A stretch of 64,000 bases of DNA from AP-15 sp963775875 (lineage in GTDB: Bacteria; Pseudomonadota; Alphaproteobacteria; ATCC43930; CGMCC-115725). Both the position numbers and the translations under genes were made by a program. Shown here one piece after another: positions 18,618-33,471 of the stretch. The notes beneath the pieces were generated by a model. That model saw nothing but the letters and a program-made list of their open reading frames with translations, did not search any database and was not told the origin of the DNA. The first letter of the stretch is position 1, and each line of letters starts with the position of its first letter. Location: the NCBI GenBank assembly GCA_963775875.1, contig CAVZKP010000045.1:62001-126000 (forward strand), given 5' to 3'.

Positions 18618-19808
18618 GTGCCGTATGGACCGCCGTCAGCTTTGTCTCGACTGCAGCAATTCCTAAAGCTCGAAGCGGCCGGGGGAATTGCGCTGTGCGC
18701 CGCCGCCGTACTTGCCCTGGCCCTGGCGAACTCGCCGCTGGGGCCGCTCTACACCCGGCTTTTGGATGTCCCGTTAGGGTTTCAGCTTGACGGCCTGGGC
18801 CTCAAAAAGCCGCTCCTGCTATGGGTCAATGACGGGCTGATGGCGGTGTTCTTCATGCTCGTCGGGCTCGAAGTCAAACGCGAGATGCTCGAAGGCGGGC
18901 TGTCGAACCGCTCCAGCGCCATCTTGCCGGCGGTCGCGGCGGTATTCGGCATGGCGGCTCCGGCGCTGATCTACGTGTTGTGCAATTGGGGCAATGCTCA
19001 GGCGCTGCGCGGCTGGGCGATCCCGACCGCTACCGATATCGCCTTTGCGCTGGGGGTATTGGCTTTGCTGGGGCCACGGGTTCCGCCGTCGCTCAAGCTC
19101 TTTCTGCTCGCCGTCGCGATCATCGACGATCTCGGCGCCATCATCATCATCGCCGCGTTTTACACCGCAGAACTCTCGCGGACCGCTCTCGCGCTGGCCG
19201 GTGTCGGGGTCGCCTTGCTGGTCGCGCTCAATCTGGCGGGGGTGGCGCGCCGCGCCCCTTACATGCTCGCCGGCGTGTTCCTATGGGTATGCGTCCTGAA
19301 ATCGGGCGTTCACGCGACCATCGCCGGTGTGGTCGTCGGCCTGACGATACCGTTGCGCACAGGCGACGTGGCTTCGCCGCTCGTCAGTCTGGAGCACGAT
19401 CTGCATCCCTGGGTCGCGTTCGGTGTGCTGCCGCTCTTCGCCTTTGCCAATGCCGGCCTGCGGCTCACCGACGTCACGCCCGCGATATTGCTCGATCCGA
19501 TTCAGCTCGGGATCGCGCTCGGCCTCTTTCTCGGCAAGCAGCTGGGCATCGCCGGATCGATTTGGGCGGCGACCCGCATCGGCTTGGCGGCGCTTCCCGA
19601 AGGCGCTACTTGGCGGCAGGTCTACGGCTTGTCGCTGTTGACCGGCATCGGCTTTACGATGAGCCTGTTTATCGGCGGCCTCGCCTTCCCGGCCGAGGCT
19701 TATGACATCGATGTCCGGGTCGCCGTGCTGTTCGCGTCTTCAGCCTCCGCGATTTGCGGCTATCTGGTGCTGCGGACCGCGCCGGTCAGCCGGATGCCGT
19801 TCAGCTGA
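18618..19808 (+). CDS. nhaA: Na+/H+ antiporter NhaA
   Basis: About 396 residues with twelve membrane segments and the NhaA signatures: FFMLVGLEVKREMLEGGLSN, PTATDIAFALGVLALLG and the ion-binding AIIDDLGA with the two adjacent aspartates needed for Na+/H+ exchange. It expels sodium at alkaline pH at the inner membrane. The GTG at 18618 is preferred; a TTG at 18570 inside the Lrp gene would add sixteen residues but has no ribosome site. It converges with greA and the two genes overlap by eight bases at their 3' ends. Confidence 0.95.
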   Translation: MPYGPPSALSRLQQFLKLEAAGGIALCAAAVLALALANSPLGPLYTRLLDVPLGFQLDGLGLKKPLLLWVNDGLMAVFFMLVGLEVKREMLEGGLSNRSSAILPAVAAVFGMAAPALIYVLCNWGNAQALRGWAIPTATDIAFALGVLALLGPRVPPSLKLFLLAVAIIDDLGAIIIIAAFYTAELSRTALALAGVGVALLVALNLAGVARRAPYMLAGVFLWVCVLKSGVHATIAGVVVGLTIPLRTGDVASPLVSLEHDLHPWVAFGVLPLFAFANAGLRLTDVTPAILLDPIQLGIALGLFLGKQLGIAGSIWAATRIGLAALPEGATWRQVYGLSLLTGIGFTMSLFIGGLAFPAEAYDIDVRVAVLFASSASAICGYLVLRTAPVSRMPFS

Positions 19809-20274
19809 ACTCGACGGTGACCACCTCATAAGATTTGGCGCCGCGCGGGGTGGCGACTTCGACGCTGTCGCCCTGGCCTTTGCCAATCAGCGCGCGCGCC
19901 AGGGGCGAGGTCACCGACAGCCTGCCGCGGCTGATATCGGCCTCGTCCTCGCCGACGATCTGGAAGGTCTGCTCCTCGTCGCTCTCCTCATCGGCGAGCC
20001 TGACGCGCGCGCCGAACTTGATCACCGAGCCGGAAAGCTTGGAAACGTCGATGACCTCGGCGCGGGCGACCTTGTCCTCGAGCTCCATGACCCGGCCCTC
20101 GATGAAGCTTTGACGGTCGCGCGCGGCATGATATTCGGCGTTCTCAGCCAGATCTCCGTGCTCGCGGGCCTCGGCGATGGCGCGGATGATCGACGGCCGC
20201 TCGACGGATTTCAGCTGCTTCAGCTCCTCGCGAAGCCGATTGTACCCGTCGGCCGTCATCGGGATCTTGTTCAT
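19801..20274 (-). CDS. greA: Transcription elongation factor GreA
   Basis: A 157-residue GreA from the ATG at 20274 (MNKIPMTADGYNRLREELKQ). The N-terminal coiled coil carries EHGDLAENAEYHAARDRQS with the acidic tip that enters the RNA polymerase secondary channel and triggers cleavage of backtracked RNA. The C-terminal globular domain ends VEVATPRGAKSYEVVTVEF. It is downstream of carB in the same direction with 58 bases between, a common alphaproteobacterial order. The open frame upstream of 20274 runs into carB and is not coding. Confidence 0.97.
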   Translation of the reverse strand: MNKIPMTADGYNRLREELKQLKSVERPSIIRAIAEAREHGDLAENAEYHAARDRQSFIEGRVMELEDKVARAEVIDVSKLSGSVIKFGARVRLADEESDEEQTFQIVGEDEADISRGRLSVTSPLARALIGKGQGDSVEVATPRGAKSYEVVTVEFS

Positions 20275-20332
20275 CGAGGACAGGTTCGCATCTTGTTGAT
20301 CGAAGGTGGCGGAAAGTGCCGCTGCGAGGCAT

Positions 20333-23579
<3,247 letters not shown>

Positions 23580-23587
<8 letters not shown>

Positions 23588-24742
23588 TCGCCGCCATCAG
23601 CGCGACAAACCGCTCGAACAGGTAATGGCTGTCTTGCGGCCCCGGGCTCGCCTCGGGATGGTACTGGACCGTGAACACCGGCTTGCCGACGATTCGCAAG
23701 CCCTCGTTGCCGTTGTCGAATAACGAGACATGGGTCGGCTCGACGCCGAATGGCAGGCTCTCGGGATCGACGACGAAGCCATGGTTCTGGCTGGTGATCT
23801 CGACCGCGCCGGTCAACAAATCCTTAACCGGATGGTTGGCGCCGCGATGGCCGCGCGCCATCTTGCAGGTGCGTGCCGCCGAGTGCCAGCGCCATCAACT
23901 GGTGACCGAGGCAAATGCCGAAGATCGGCTTCCCCGACTGGATCAAGTCGCGCAGCACCGGCACCGCATAGCGGCCGGTCGCGGCCGGATCGCCCGGCCC
24001 GTTCGACAGAAAGATGCCATCGGGCCGGTGGCCCAGAACGTCCTCGGCCGAGGCGGTGGCCGGGACCACGGTAACCCTACAACCGTGCTCTGCGAGCATC
24101 CGCAGGATGTTGCGCTTGGCGCCGTAATCAATGGCGACGACATGATGGCGCGGTTCGTGCTGGCGGCCATAGCCGCCCTCCCGCGCCCAGGCGCGTCTCG
24201 TCCCACGCGTAGCTCTGGCGGCAGGTGACTTCGCTGGCCAGATCCATCCCTTCGAGACCGGGCCAGGAAGCGGCGCGCGCCTGCAGCGATGCGATTTCCA
24301 GCGGCTGCTGTGGATCGTACGCGATCACGCCGTTGGGCGGCCCCCGATCGCGGATCAGCCGGGTCAGCCGCCGTGTATCGACGCCCGAAACCCCGATCAA
24401 CCCATGCGATTCGAGCCACGCATCGAGCGGTCCGGTGGCGCGCCAGTTGGCCGGTCGAGTGACCTTGCTGTGGACGACAAGGCCACGCGCCGCCGGGTTG
24501 GTGGTCTCGATATCCTCGCGATTGGTTCCGACATTGCCAATATGCGGAAAGGTAAAGTTAATAATCTGCGCGGCATAAGACGGATCGGTCAGGATCTCCT
24601 GGTAGCCGGTCATCGCGGTGTTGAAGCAGACCTCGCCGACCGCCGCGCCGCGGGCGCCAAAACCGCCGCCCCAAAACACCGTTCCGTCCGCGAGGACGAG
24701 CGCGGCGTCGCAGTCGGGCGGTTGCAGCCACGGGTCGTGCAT
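23580..24742 (-). pseudogene. carA: Carbamoyl-phosphate synthase small subunit, two frameshifts (likely sequence errors)
   Basis: Three frames join into a complete CarA of about 387 residues, the glutaminase partner of CarB. The first, from the ATG at 24742, carries GGGFGARGAAVGEVCFNTAM and MTGYQEILTDPSYAAQIINF. After a +1 break near 24183 the second carries VVAIDYGAKRNILRML and the class I glutaminase nucleophile in FGICLGHQLMALALGG. After a +1 break near 23862 the last frame carries SQNHGFVVD and VQYHPEASPGPQDSHYLFER with the catalytic His-Glu. Essential for growth without arginine and uracil, so real inactivation is unlikely. It overlaps carB by eight bases. Confidence 0.93.
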
Positions 24743-24955
24743 ATTAGAAAAATCCGGCGGGCAAGCCGCAACGCGCCAGTGGGGTGGCCACCGGGCGCAT
24801 CGCGGAACCGTTCACAAATAAGCGGTCGGACTGGCAAGGTCAACCCCCATGTTGTCGGAACTTCACGTTGTTTCAAATACTTAGTATCGGACGCGCGGAA
24901 TTGCCGCGAGACGCGAAACCGGATAGGCTGAATTTTCGGCAAACGGGGGGTGCGG

Positions 24956-25411
24956 ATGCTGCGTCAGGCCTTCACCGACCGGCTGAAACAGGCGATGAAG
25001 GCGAGGGATGGACGCACCCTCTCAACCGTGCGGCTGATCCTGGCCGGGCTCAAGGAGCGCGACGTCGCGGCCCGTGGCGAGGGCAATGCCGATGGCGTTG
25101 CCGAGCCTGAAATTGCCCGGATGCTGCAAAGTATGATCAAGCAGCGCCGCGAATCGATCGCGCTCTACGAGCAAGGCGAGCGACCCGACCTGGTGCAGCA
25201 GGAGCGCGAAGAAATTGCCGTGATCGAAAGCTTTTTGCCGCAGCAGATGAGTGAGGACGAGATCGCGGCAGCGGCGCAGGCGGCGATCGCCGAGACCGGC
25301 GCTGCCGGCATCAAGGACATGGGCAAAGTCATGGCGGCCTTGCGCAGCCGGCATTCCGGCATCATGGATTTCAGCCGCGCGGGTGCGGTCGTCAGGCGGC
25401 TCTTGGGCTGA
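24956..25411 (+). CDS. GatB/YqeY domain-containing protein
   Basis: A 151-residue YqeY-type protein: LRQAFTDRLKQAMKARDGRT at the start, MIKQRRESIALYEQGERPDL, EREEIAVIESFLPQQMSEDE, and DMGKVMAALRSRHSGIMDFS near the end. It is related to the tRNA-binding tail of the GatB amidotransferase subunit. The family may bind tRNA, but its role is not settled. The ATG at 24956 lies six bases after a G-run; a GTG at 24950 is an alternative. It is divergent from carA (about 210 bases between) and upstream of dnaG, the usual alphaproteobacterial position. Confidence 0.93.
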   Translation: MLRQAFTDRLKQAMKARDGRTLSTVRLILAGLKERDVAARGEGNADGVAEPEIARMLQSMIKQRRESIALYEQGERPDLVQQEREEIAVIESFLPQQMSEDEIAAAAQAAIAETGAAGIKDMGKVMAALRSRHSGIMDFSRAGAVVRRLLG

Positions 25412-25603
25412 GTGGAGACGATGGCGACGTCGCTCGATACAATGCCCCTGCCGCACCCGCTTGCGGCGGGCGGGGAACCGGGGGAGGGGACGAAACGCGG
25501 TAACTCCCGCGACTGCCGGCCCAACCCTGCCGCCGCATTCGCGACGGACGCCTCCCTCTCCCGCCGATGGGCGGCGAGGGGCCAACCGGACAAACGCTGA
25601 TCG
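25412..25603 (+). other. Non-coding gap between YqeY gene and dnaG
   Basis: This 192-base stretch has no supported gene. It contains GC-rich self-complementary pieces, including CCCGC...GCGGG near 25455-25475 and CTCTCCCGCC...GGCGGCGAGGGG near 25555-25580, which resemble the imperfect palindromes scattered between genes in many alphaproteobacteria. A dnaG promoter is expected here, but no clear boxes can be picked out. Confidence 0.35.
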
Positions 25604-27395
25604 ATGGCTTTTCCGCCGGGTTTCCTCGACGAGCTGCGCGGTCGGGTTTCGCTGGCCGGGCTGGTCGGCCGCCGGGTCAAGCTTATCCGCCGCGGGCGCG
25701 AACATGCCGGGCTGTGCCCGTTCCACAGCGAAAAATCACCGTCCTTCTACGTCGTCGAGGACAAGAATTTTTTTCACTGCTTCGGCTGCGGCGCGCATGG
25801 CGACGCGATCGGCTTTGTGATGCGTGCCGACAATCTCGATTTTCTTGAAGCGGTCGAAAAATTGGCCGGCGAAGCCGGGCTCGCGGTGCCGCAGGCGACC
25901 CCCGAAGAACGCGAACGGGCGCAGCGGCAGAAGACCTTGCTCGAAACCCTCGAAGCCGCCGCCGCCTTTTACGAGGCCAGGCTGTGGGCGCCGGGCGGCA
26001 GCCGGGCGCGCGAATATCTACACAGCCGCGGGCTCGATCCCGAAACGATCCGCCGCTTCCGCCTCGGCTGGGCGCCCGAGGATCGTCAGACGCTGCGGCG
26101 CGCTCTCACCGGCGATTTTCCCGAGCCGCTGCTGCTCGAGGCGGGGTTGCTGCATCGTCCCGAGGATGGCGAGCCGTTCGACTATTTTCGCAACCGGGTC
26201 ATGTTTCCGATCGGCGACCGGGCCGGCCGGGTGATCGCCTTTGGCGGCCGCGTTGTGGGGGAGGGGCAGCCCAAATACTTGAACTCGCCGGATAGCCCGG
26301 TCTTCGCCAAAGGCCGCGTGCTCTATGGCTGGTCGGCGGCGCGGGCCGCCCGCGAAGCCGAGCCGAACCCCATCGTCACCGAAGGCTACATGGACGTGAT
26401 CGCGCTGCATCGCGCCGGTTTTGTTACCGCGGTCGCGCCGCTCGGAACCGCATTGACCGAGTTTCAGCTGCACGAGCTGTGGCGCCTGGGGCCTGAGCCG
26501 ATCCTGTGCTTCGACGGCGACGCCGCCGGGCAACGCGCCGCGGCGCGGGCCTTGCGTCGGGCCTTGCCGTTGCTGCAGCCCGGGCCACAGCCTGCGCTTT
26601 GCCAGCCTGCCCGCGGGTGAAGACCCCGACTCGCTGATCCGCGGTTCCGGGCCTGCCGGTTTCGAGCAAATTTTCTCGGCAGCGCGGCCTTTGTCGCACA
26701 GGTTGTGGGAATTGGAACTCGGTGCCGGGCCGGCCGATACGCCAGAACGCCGAGCCGACCTGCAGCGCCGCTTGGCTGAAGACGTGGCGCTGATCGCCGA
26801 CCGGTCGGTGCAAGCGGAATACCGCCGGTTTATGCGCGAGAGGCTCTACGAGGCTTGGCGGCCGTCGCATTCCGGGGCGCGGCGCCCGATGCCGCCCCGC
26901 CCAGTCTTCCTCCGCGACGGGCCGGGGCCGCCGCCACGCGCACCAGCGCGCATGCAGCGCGAGATTCTGTTTCGTATCTTGCTCCAGGTTCCGGATCTGA
27001 TCGAGGAAGTCGCCGAGGAATTTGCCGCGCTCGAACTTCCTGAAGCGGAGCTTGACAAACTTCGTCGCGAAATTTTAGAGATCGATGCTCTGCGGCCGGG
27101 GCTTGACGCTTCGGCGCTCCGGCAACACCTTCTGCTGAACGGGTTTGCGGCGACCGTGGATGCGCTTCTCTCGCCTTCGGTCGACTCGGGCTTTCTGGTC
27201 CGACGCCCGGACTCGCGCATGGCGCGCGACGAATGGGCCCATGTGATCGGAATGCTGATGGGAGGTCACCGGTCGGCCTTGGCCGAAGCCAGCAATCACC
27301 TGCTCGACGATGTTTCGGCGGCAAACTGGGAGCGCTTCCTGGCGGCCAGGGAACGGATGTTGCACGAGGTTCGGTCGGATGACGATCCGGCCTGA
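25604..27395 (+). pseudogene. dnaG: DNA primase, one frameshift (likely sequence error)
   Basis: DnaG makes RNA primers for replication. The N-terminal CHC2 zinc finger is present (CPFHSEKSPSF and FHCFGCGAHGDAIGF). The primase core has YFRNRVMFPIGDRAGRVIAF and KYLNSPDSPVFAKGRVLYG. The Toprim acidic residues are in VTEGYMDVIALHRAG and LCFDGDAAGQRAAARAL. Near 26582 the frame breaks by one extra G in a short G-run, and the helicase-binding C-terminal part continues in the next frame (SLPAGEDPDSLIRGSG) to the stop at 27395. Joined length is about 597 residues, normal for the family. It is essential, so the break is taken as an error. Confidence 0.93.
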
Positions 27396-27503
27396 CCTCG
27401 CGCCGCGTTCGATCGGGAAATGGCGTCGGCAGACCCGCATCGAGGAAACTTCTTGGGTCCGGCTCGGGTCGGGCCGGCATGAAAACTGTTTAGGGATGGT
27501 GGC

Positions 27504-29516
<2,013 letters not shown>

Positions 29517-29577
29517 GCGCCCGCCGCCTCAGGCACGCGCAGCCGGAAGCGGTTGTGCGGATATTGCTCCTTCGCCG

Positions 29578-29672
29578 GTCGTCATGGCCCGGCTTGACCT
29601 GACCTTGTTCCGGCCATCCACGTGCACGGCTCGATGCCGGAAAAGGCGTGGATCACCGGGACGGGTCCGATG
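29578..29672. repeat. Extragenic palindromic repeat-like element
   Basis: The gap 29517-29777 between rpoD and the tRNA holds this element. It starts GTCATGGCCCGGCTTGACCT and contains CCGGCCATCCACG and, forty bases on, CGTGGATCACCGGG, which are inverted copies of the same core. The wording closely resembles the dispersed GTCATGGCCGGGCTTGTCCC-type repeats common between genes in Bradyrhizobium and Rhodopseudomonas relatives, here with a small internal insertion. Function unknown; it may end rpoD transcription. Confidence 0.5.
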
Positions 29673-29777
29673 ATCGATCACGATAAAGAATAGAGGCATT
29701 GGGCTGTCTTACAATCATCGTCACTAGACCGCACAGCGGTGGCCCCGGCATTCGGCATCGGTTATTCTCTGCTTGGC

Positions 29778-29854
29778 GGGCCCGTAGTTCAGCTGGTCAG
29801 AACGCGCCGCTCATAACGGCGTTGTCGCAGGTTCGAGTCCTGCCGGGCCTACCA
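29778..29854 (+). tRNA. tRNA with CAT anticodon (tRNA-Met elongator or tRNA-Ile2)
   Basis: A 77-base cloverleaf with the CCA end encoded. The acceptor stem GGGCCCG pairs with CGGGCCT. The D arm is AGTTCAGCTGGTCAGAAC. The anticodon stem CGCCG/CGGCG holds the loop CTCATAA with anticodon CAT at 29812-29814, and the T arm is GCAGGTTCGAGTCCTGC. CAT may be an elongator methionine tRNA or an isoleucine tRNA whose C34 is converted to lysidine by TilS; sequence alone does not settle this. The lack of a C1-A72 mismatch argues against initiator tRNA. Confidence 0.93.
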
Positions 29855-29875
29855 GCCCCGAGATTTCGCGAAGAT

Positions 29876-30388
29876 TTAGATGTTGCGGCTGTCATAGGCC
29901 CAGTGCAATAGGGCTTGGCGCTGTCGGGGCCGGCATCGCAGATTGCCTTGGCCACAGTTGCGCTCGAGCTGGCGGATATGGCGGCGCATCGACTTCCAGC
30001 GCCCGATCTGCCGCCGGTCCTCGTCCGGCATGCGGCGGCCCATATAGTATCGGCAATACCACTGAAACCAGCCGCGCGGGTCGTCGGGATGGATCCAGCC
30101 CTTCCTCCGCCATATCGAAAGCGGCTGGCTGGCGTCGACGCCAAAAAGGTTGAGGCGGCCGTCGCGCTTGTCAGGCGACAGCTTGGCCTCGGCGAACCAG
30201 TCTGCCGGAAACTCGCCCCGCGTGTCGGTCATGTACTTGCCGCCGAACACCCCGAGCCGCAGCATCTGCTTGGGAGTCAAGTCCGGGCGAAATTCGAAGT
30301 CGAAATTACGCCCCTCTGGCTCGGTCAATTCGTAGCGATAATTCTCCTGCATGCGGTCGTTGACGACGACGATCCGCAACGGCTTCAC
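29876..30388 (-). CDS. Hypothetical protein coupled to RND efflux operon
   Basis: A 170-residue basic, aromatic-rich protein of unknown function. Visible segments are RPDLTPKQMLRLGVFGGKYM, TDTRGEFPADWFAEAKLSPD, then GVDASQPLSIWRRKGWIHPD and WFQWYCRYYMGRRMPDEDRR. It has no signal peptide or membrane segment. The GTG start at 30388 overlaps the stop of the RND permease as GTGA, so it is translated with the efflux genes, although its make-up (soluble, many Trp/Arg/Tyr) does not suggest an efflux component. Proteins with this look are widespread as unnamed conserved proteins in proteobacteria. Confidence 0.75.
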   Translation of the reverse strand: MKPLRIVVVNDRMQENYRYELTEPEGRNFDFEFRPDLTPKQMLRLGVFGGKYMTDTRGEFPADWFAEAKLSPDKRDGRLNLFGVDASQPLSIWRRKGWIHPDDPRGWFQWYCRYYMGRRMPDEDRRQIGRWKSMRRHIRQLERNCGQGNLRCRPRQRQALLHWAYDSRNI

Positions 30389-33300
30389 GATACCTGGGCG
30401 AGTTCGCGCGCCCGGGTCGAGCCAGCGGCGGCGAGGTGGTCCTTGGCCAGCACGGTATAGACCGCGGGCAGCACGAAGAGGGTGAACAGGGTCCCGATCG
30501 ACATGCCGGCGACGACCACGATGCCGATCGAAAAGCGGCTCGCCGCCCCGGCGCCGCTCGCGATCAGCAGCGGCACCAGCCCGACCACCATCGCCGCCGT
30601 CGTCATCAGGATCGGGCGCAGCCGCACCCGCGCCGCCTGCTCGATCGCCCGCCGGCGGTCGAGCCGTTCGCTGACCTGCAGCTCGTTGGCGAAGGCGACC
30701 ATCAGGATGCCGTGCTTGCTGATCAGTCCGATCAAGGTGACGAGCCCGACCTGGGTATAGATGTTCATCGTCGCCAAGCCGAAAAACAGCGGCACCATCG
30801 CCCCGAAGATCGACATCGGCACGCTGACCAGGATCACCAGCGGATCGCGCAGGCTCTCGAACAGCGCCGCCAGCACCAGGAAAATGATGATCAGGGCAAA
30901 GACGAAGGTCACCGCCAGCTGATTGCCCTCGCGCACGTAAAGTCGCGAATCGGAGAGGTAGTCGTGACTGAAGCCGGCCGGCAACTGCTTGGCCTGGTCT
31001 TCGAGGAAGCTGATCGCCTGGCCGGTCGTCACTCCCGGCATCGGCACCGCCTGAAAGGTTGCCGAATTCAGCTGGTTGTACTGGGTCAGCGCATTCGGAT
31101 CGGTGCGCCTCTCGAGGCTGACCAGATTGGACAGCGGCACCGGCTGACCCGTCGCCGATTTGACGTAGTAGCGGGTCAGGGTTTCCGAATTGAGGCGGTC
31201 GGCGCGCGGCACTTGCGGGATCACCTCATAGGACCGGCCGTTCAAATTGAAGCGGTTGACGTAGTTCTCGCCGACCAGCAGCGCCAAGGTATCGCCGATC
31301 GACTGCATCGTAATCCCGAGCGCGTTGGCTTTGGACCGGTCGATATTGACGTGGATCACCGGCTGGTTGAAATTGAGGTCGCTGTCGACGACGATGAACA
31401 TGCCGCTCTTTCGCGCCGCCGCCTTGATCTTTTCCATCTGCAGGAAGATCGATTTGTAGTCGGCGGGCGAGTAGATCACCATCTGGATCGGCAGCCCGCC
31501 GATCGTCGCCGGCAGCGGCGGTAGCGAAAAGACGAAGGCGCTGAGCCCCTCGACGCTGTTGACCTTCTGCTGGACCAGCGGCTTCAGCTGCTGCGCGGAA
31601 CGCTTGCGTTCGCCCCAGGGCTTCAGAATGACGCCGGCGATCCCCTGGTTCGGCCCCAGGTTGCCATTGACGATAAACCGCAGATAGCTCTCGGGGAACG
31701 AGGCGAGCGCCTGGTCGAGCTTGTGGTCGTAAGCTTCGGAATAATCGAGGTTGGAATATTGTGGCGCCTTGGTCACCGCAAACAGCACGCCTTGATCTTC
31801 CTCGGGCGCGAGCTCGGAGCTGGTGTGCAGATACATGAAGACGAGGCTGGCGAGGACCGCGGCGCCAAACAGGGCAGTCACCGGACGGTAGTCGAGCGAG
31901 CGGTCGAGGCGGCGGCCGTACCAGCCTGCCAAACGTGAAAAGGTGCGGTCGATTACACCGACAAAGCGCCCGTGCAGCATGTCGCGGCTCAACAGCAAAG
32001 AGCACATCATCGGCGACAGGGTCACCGCGACCACGCCCGAGATGATCACCGCGCCGGCCAGGGTAAAGGCGAACTCGCGGAACAGCGCGCCGGTGACTCC
32101 GCCGAGAAAGCCGATCGGGGCATAGACCGCGGCCAAGGTCAGGGTCATCGAAATCACCGGGTTGGCGATCTCGCGGGCGCCGATCAGCGCGGCCTGGGCC
32201 GGGGTACGGCCCTGCTCGATGTGGCGGTAGACGTTCTCGACGACGACGATCGCGTCGTCGACGACCAGCCCGATCGCCAGCACCATCGCCAGCAATGTCA
32301 ACAGGTTCAGGCTGAACCCCAGGGCGGCCATGATCATTCCGGCGCCGACCAGCGACAGCGGAATAGTCACAATCGGGATCAGCACCGCGCGCAGGCTGCC
32401 GAGAAACAGAAAGATCACGACGACGACGATGGCGACGGCCGAGCCCAGCGAGGTTTCGACTTCGTCGATCGAGGCCTGGATGAATTTGGTCGAGTTGTAG
32501 GCGACCTGCATCTCGACCGACGGCGGCAGGTTGCGCCTGATCTCCGGCAGCAGCGCGCGCACGCCCTTGACCAAGGTCAGCGGGTTACCCGCCGGGGTCG
32601 CCTGGACGCCGATGAACACGGCGTGCTGGCCGTTCATCATGACGCTCGAAGTCCAGCTCTGGGCGGCCAGATCGACGGTGGCGATGTCGCTCATCCGCAC
32701 CACGGCGCCGCTCTTGGCCTTGACCACCATATTCTTGAACTGGGCGACATCGGTCAGCCCGGTATTGGCACTGACATTGGTGACAGTGAAGTAGCCCTTG
32801 GCCTGGCCCGGCGCCGATTGGTAGTTGTTGGCCTGGATCGCCGCGGCGACATCGGCGGCCGAGATCCCGCGCGCCGCCATTCGGGCGGGATCGAGCCACA
32901 GCCGCATGGCGAACACCTGGCCGCCGAGGATATCGGCCGAAGCAACGCCGCTGACGGTGTCGAGCAGCGGCTGCACGACCCGCGTCAGATAATCCGAAAT
33001 CGCGGCGCTCGATATTTCACTGCTCGAGAAGCCGATATACATGACCGCCGTGGTCTGACCGGTCGCCTTGACGATGATCGGATCCTGCGATCCGGTCGGC
33101 AGCAGGTATTTGACCTGCTGGACTTTGGCCATGACTTCGGTCAGGGCCTGATCCGGATCGAAATTGAGCTGGATATAGGCGGTGATCGTGCTGGTGCCCT
33201 GGACCGACGACGAGGTCAGATAGTCGATACCCTCGGCCGTCGCCACCGCCTGGGCCAAGGGCGTGGTGATAAAGCCCTGCATCAGATCGGGCGACGCGCC

Positions 33301-33456
33301 GGGATAGATCGTGGTAATCGTGATCGTCGTATTCGACAGCTTGGGGTACTGACGCACTGGCAGACCCAGCATCGCCCGCAAGCCGATCAGCAGGATCAGC
33401 AGGCTCACGACCAGCGCGAGCACCGGCCGGCGGATGAAAATGTCGGTGAACGACAT
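30385..33456 (-). CDS. RND multidrug efflux permease, AcrB/MexB-type
   Basis: A 1023-residue inner-membrane pump protein of the hydrophobe/amphiphile RND family. Twelve membrane helices and two large periplasmic loops are in the usual order. The proton-relay aspartates are in AIGLVVDDAIVVVENVYRHI. The first segment FIRRPVLALVVSLLILLIG and the PLSLVGAGMIMAALGFSLNL stretch are typical. It forms a trimer with the adaptor encoded upstream and an unlinked TolC-like channel; no outer-membrane factor gene is in the window. ATG at 33456 (a GTG sits one codon earlier). It is the third gene of the tetR-adaptor-permease operon. Confidence 0.95.
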   Translation of the reverse strand: MSFTDIFIRRPVLALVVSLLILLIGLRAMLGLPVRQYPKLSNTTITITTIYPGASPDLMQGFITTPLAQAVATAEGIDYLTSSSVQGTSTITAYIQLNFDPDQALTEVMAKVQQVKYLLPTGSQDPIIVKATGQTTAVMYIGFSSSEISSAAISDYLTRVVQPLLDTVSGVASADILGGQVFAMRLWLDPARMAARGISAADVAAAIQANNYQSAPGQAKGYFTVTNVSANTGLTDVAQFKNMVVKAKSGAVVRMSDIATVDLAAQSWTSSVMMNGQHAVFIGVQATPAGNPLTLVKGVRALLPEIRRNLPPSVEMQVAYNSTKFIQASIDEVETSLGSAVAIVVVVIFLFLGSLRAVLIPIVTIPLSLVGAGMIMAALGFSLNLLTLLAMVLAIGLVVDDAIVVVENVYRHIEQGRTPAQAALIGAREIANPVISMTLTLAAVYAPIGFLGGVTGALFREFAFTLAGAVIISGVVAVTLSPMMCSLLLSRDMLHGRFVGVIDRTFSRLAGWYGRRLDRSLDYRPVTALFGAAVLASLVFMYLHTSSELAPEEDQGVLFAVTKAPQYSNLDYSEAYDHKLDQALASFPESYLRFIVNGNLGPNQGIAGVILKPWGERKRSAQQLKPLVQQKVNSVEGLSAFVFSLPPLPATIGGLPIQMVIYSPADYKSIFLQMEKIKAAARKSGMFIVVDSDLNFNQPVIHVNIDRSKANALGITMQSIGDTLALLVGENYVNRFNLNGRSYEVIPQVPRADRLNSETLTRYYVKSATGQPVPLSNLVSLERRTDPNALTQYNQLNSATFQAVPMPGVTTGQAISFLEDQAKQLPAGFSHDYLSDSRLYVREGNQLAVTFVFALIIIFLVLAALFESLRDPLVILVSVPMSIFGAMVPLFFGLATMNIYTQVGLVTLIGLISKHGILMVAFANELQVSERLDRRRAIEQAARVRLRPILMTTAAMVVGLVPLLIASGAGAASRFSIGIVVVAGMSIGTLFTLFVLPAVYTVLAKDHLAAAGSTRARELAQVS

Positions 33457-33471
33457 CACCGGTACCGGGCG

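Noticed and set aside
29517..29777. Possible small gene between rpoD and the tRNA
   Set aside because: Only short frames without ribosome sites; the sequence is better explained by a dispersed palindromic repeat.
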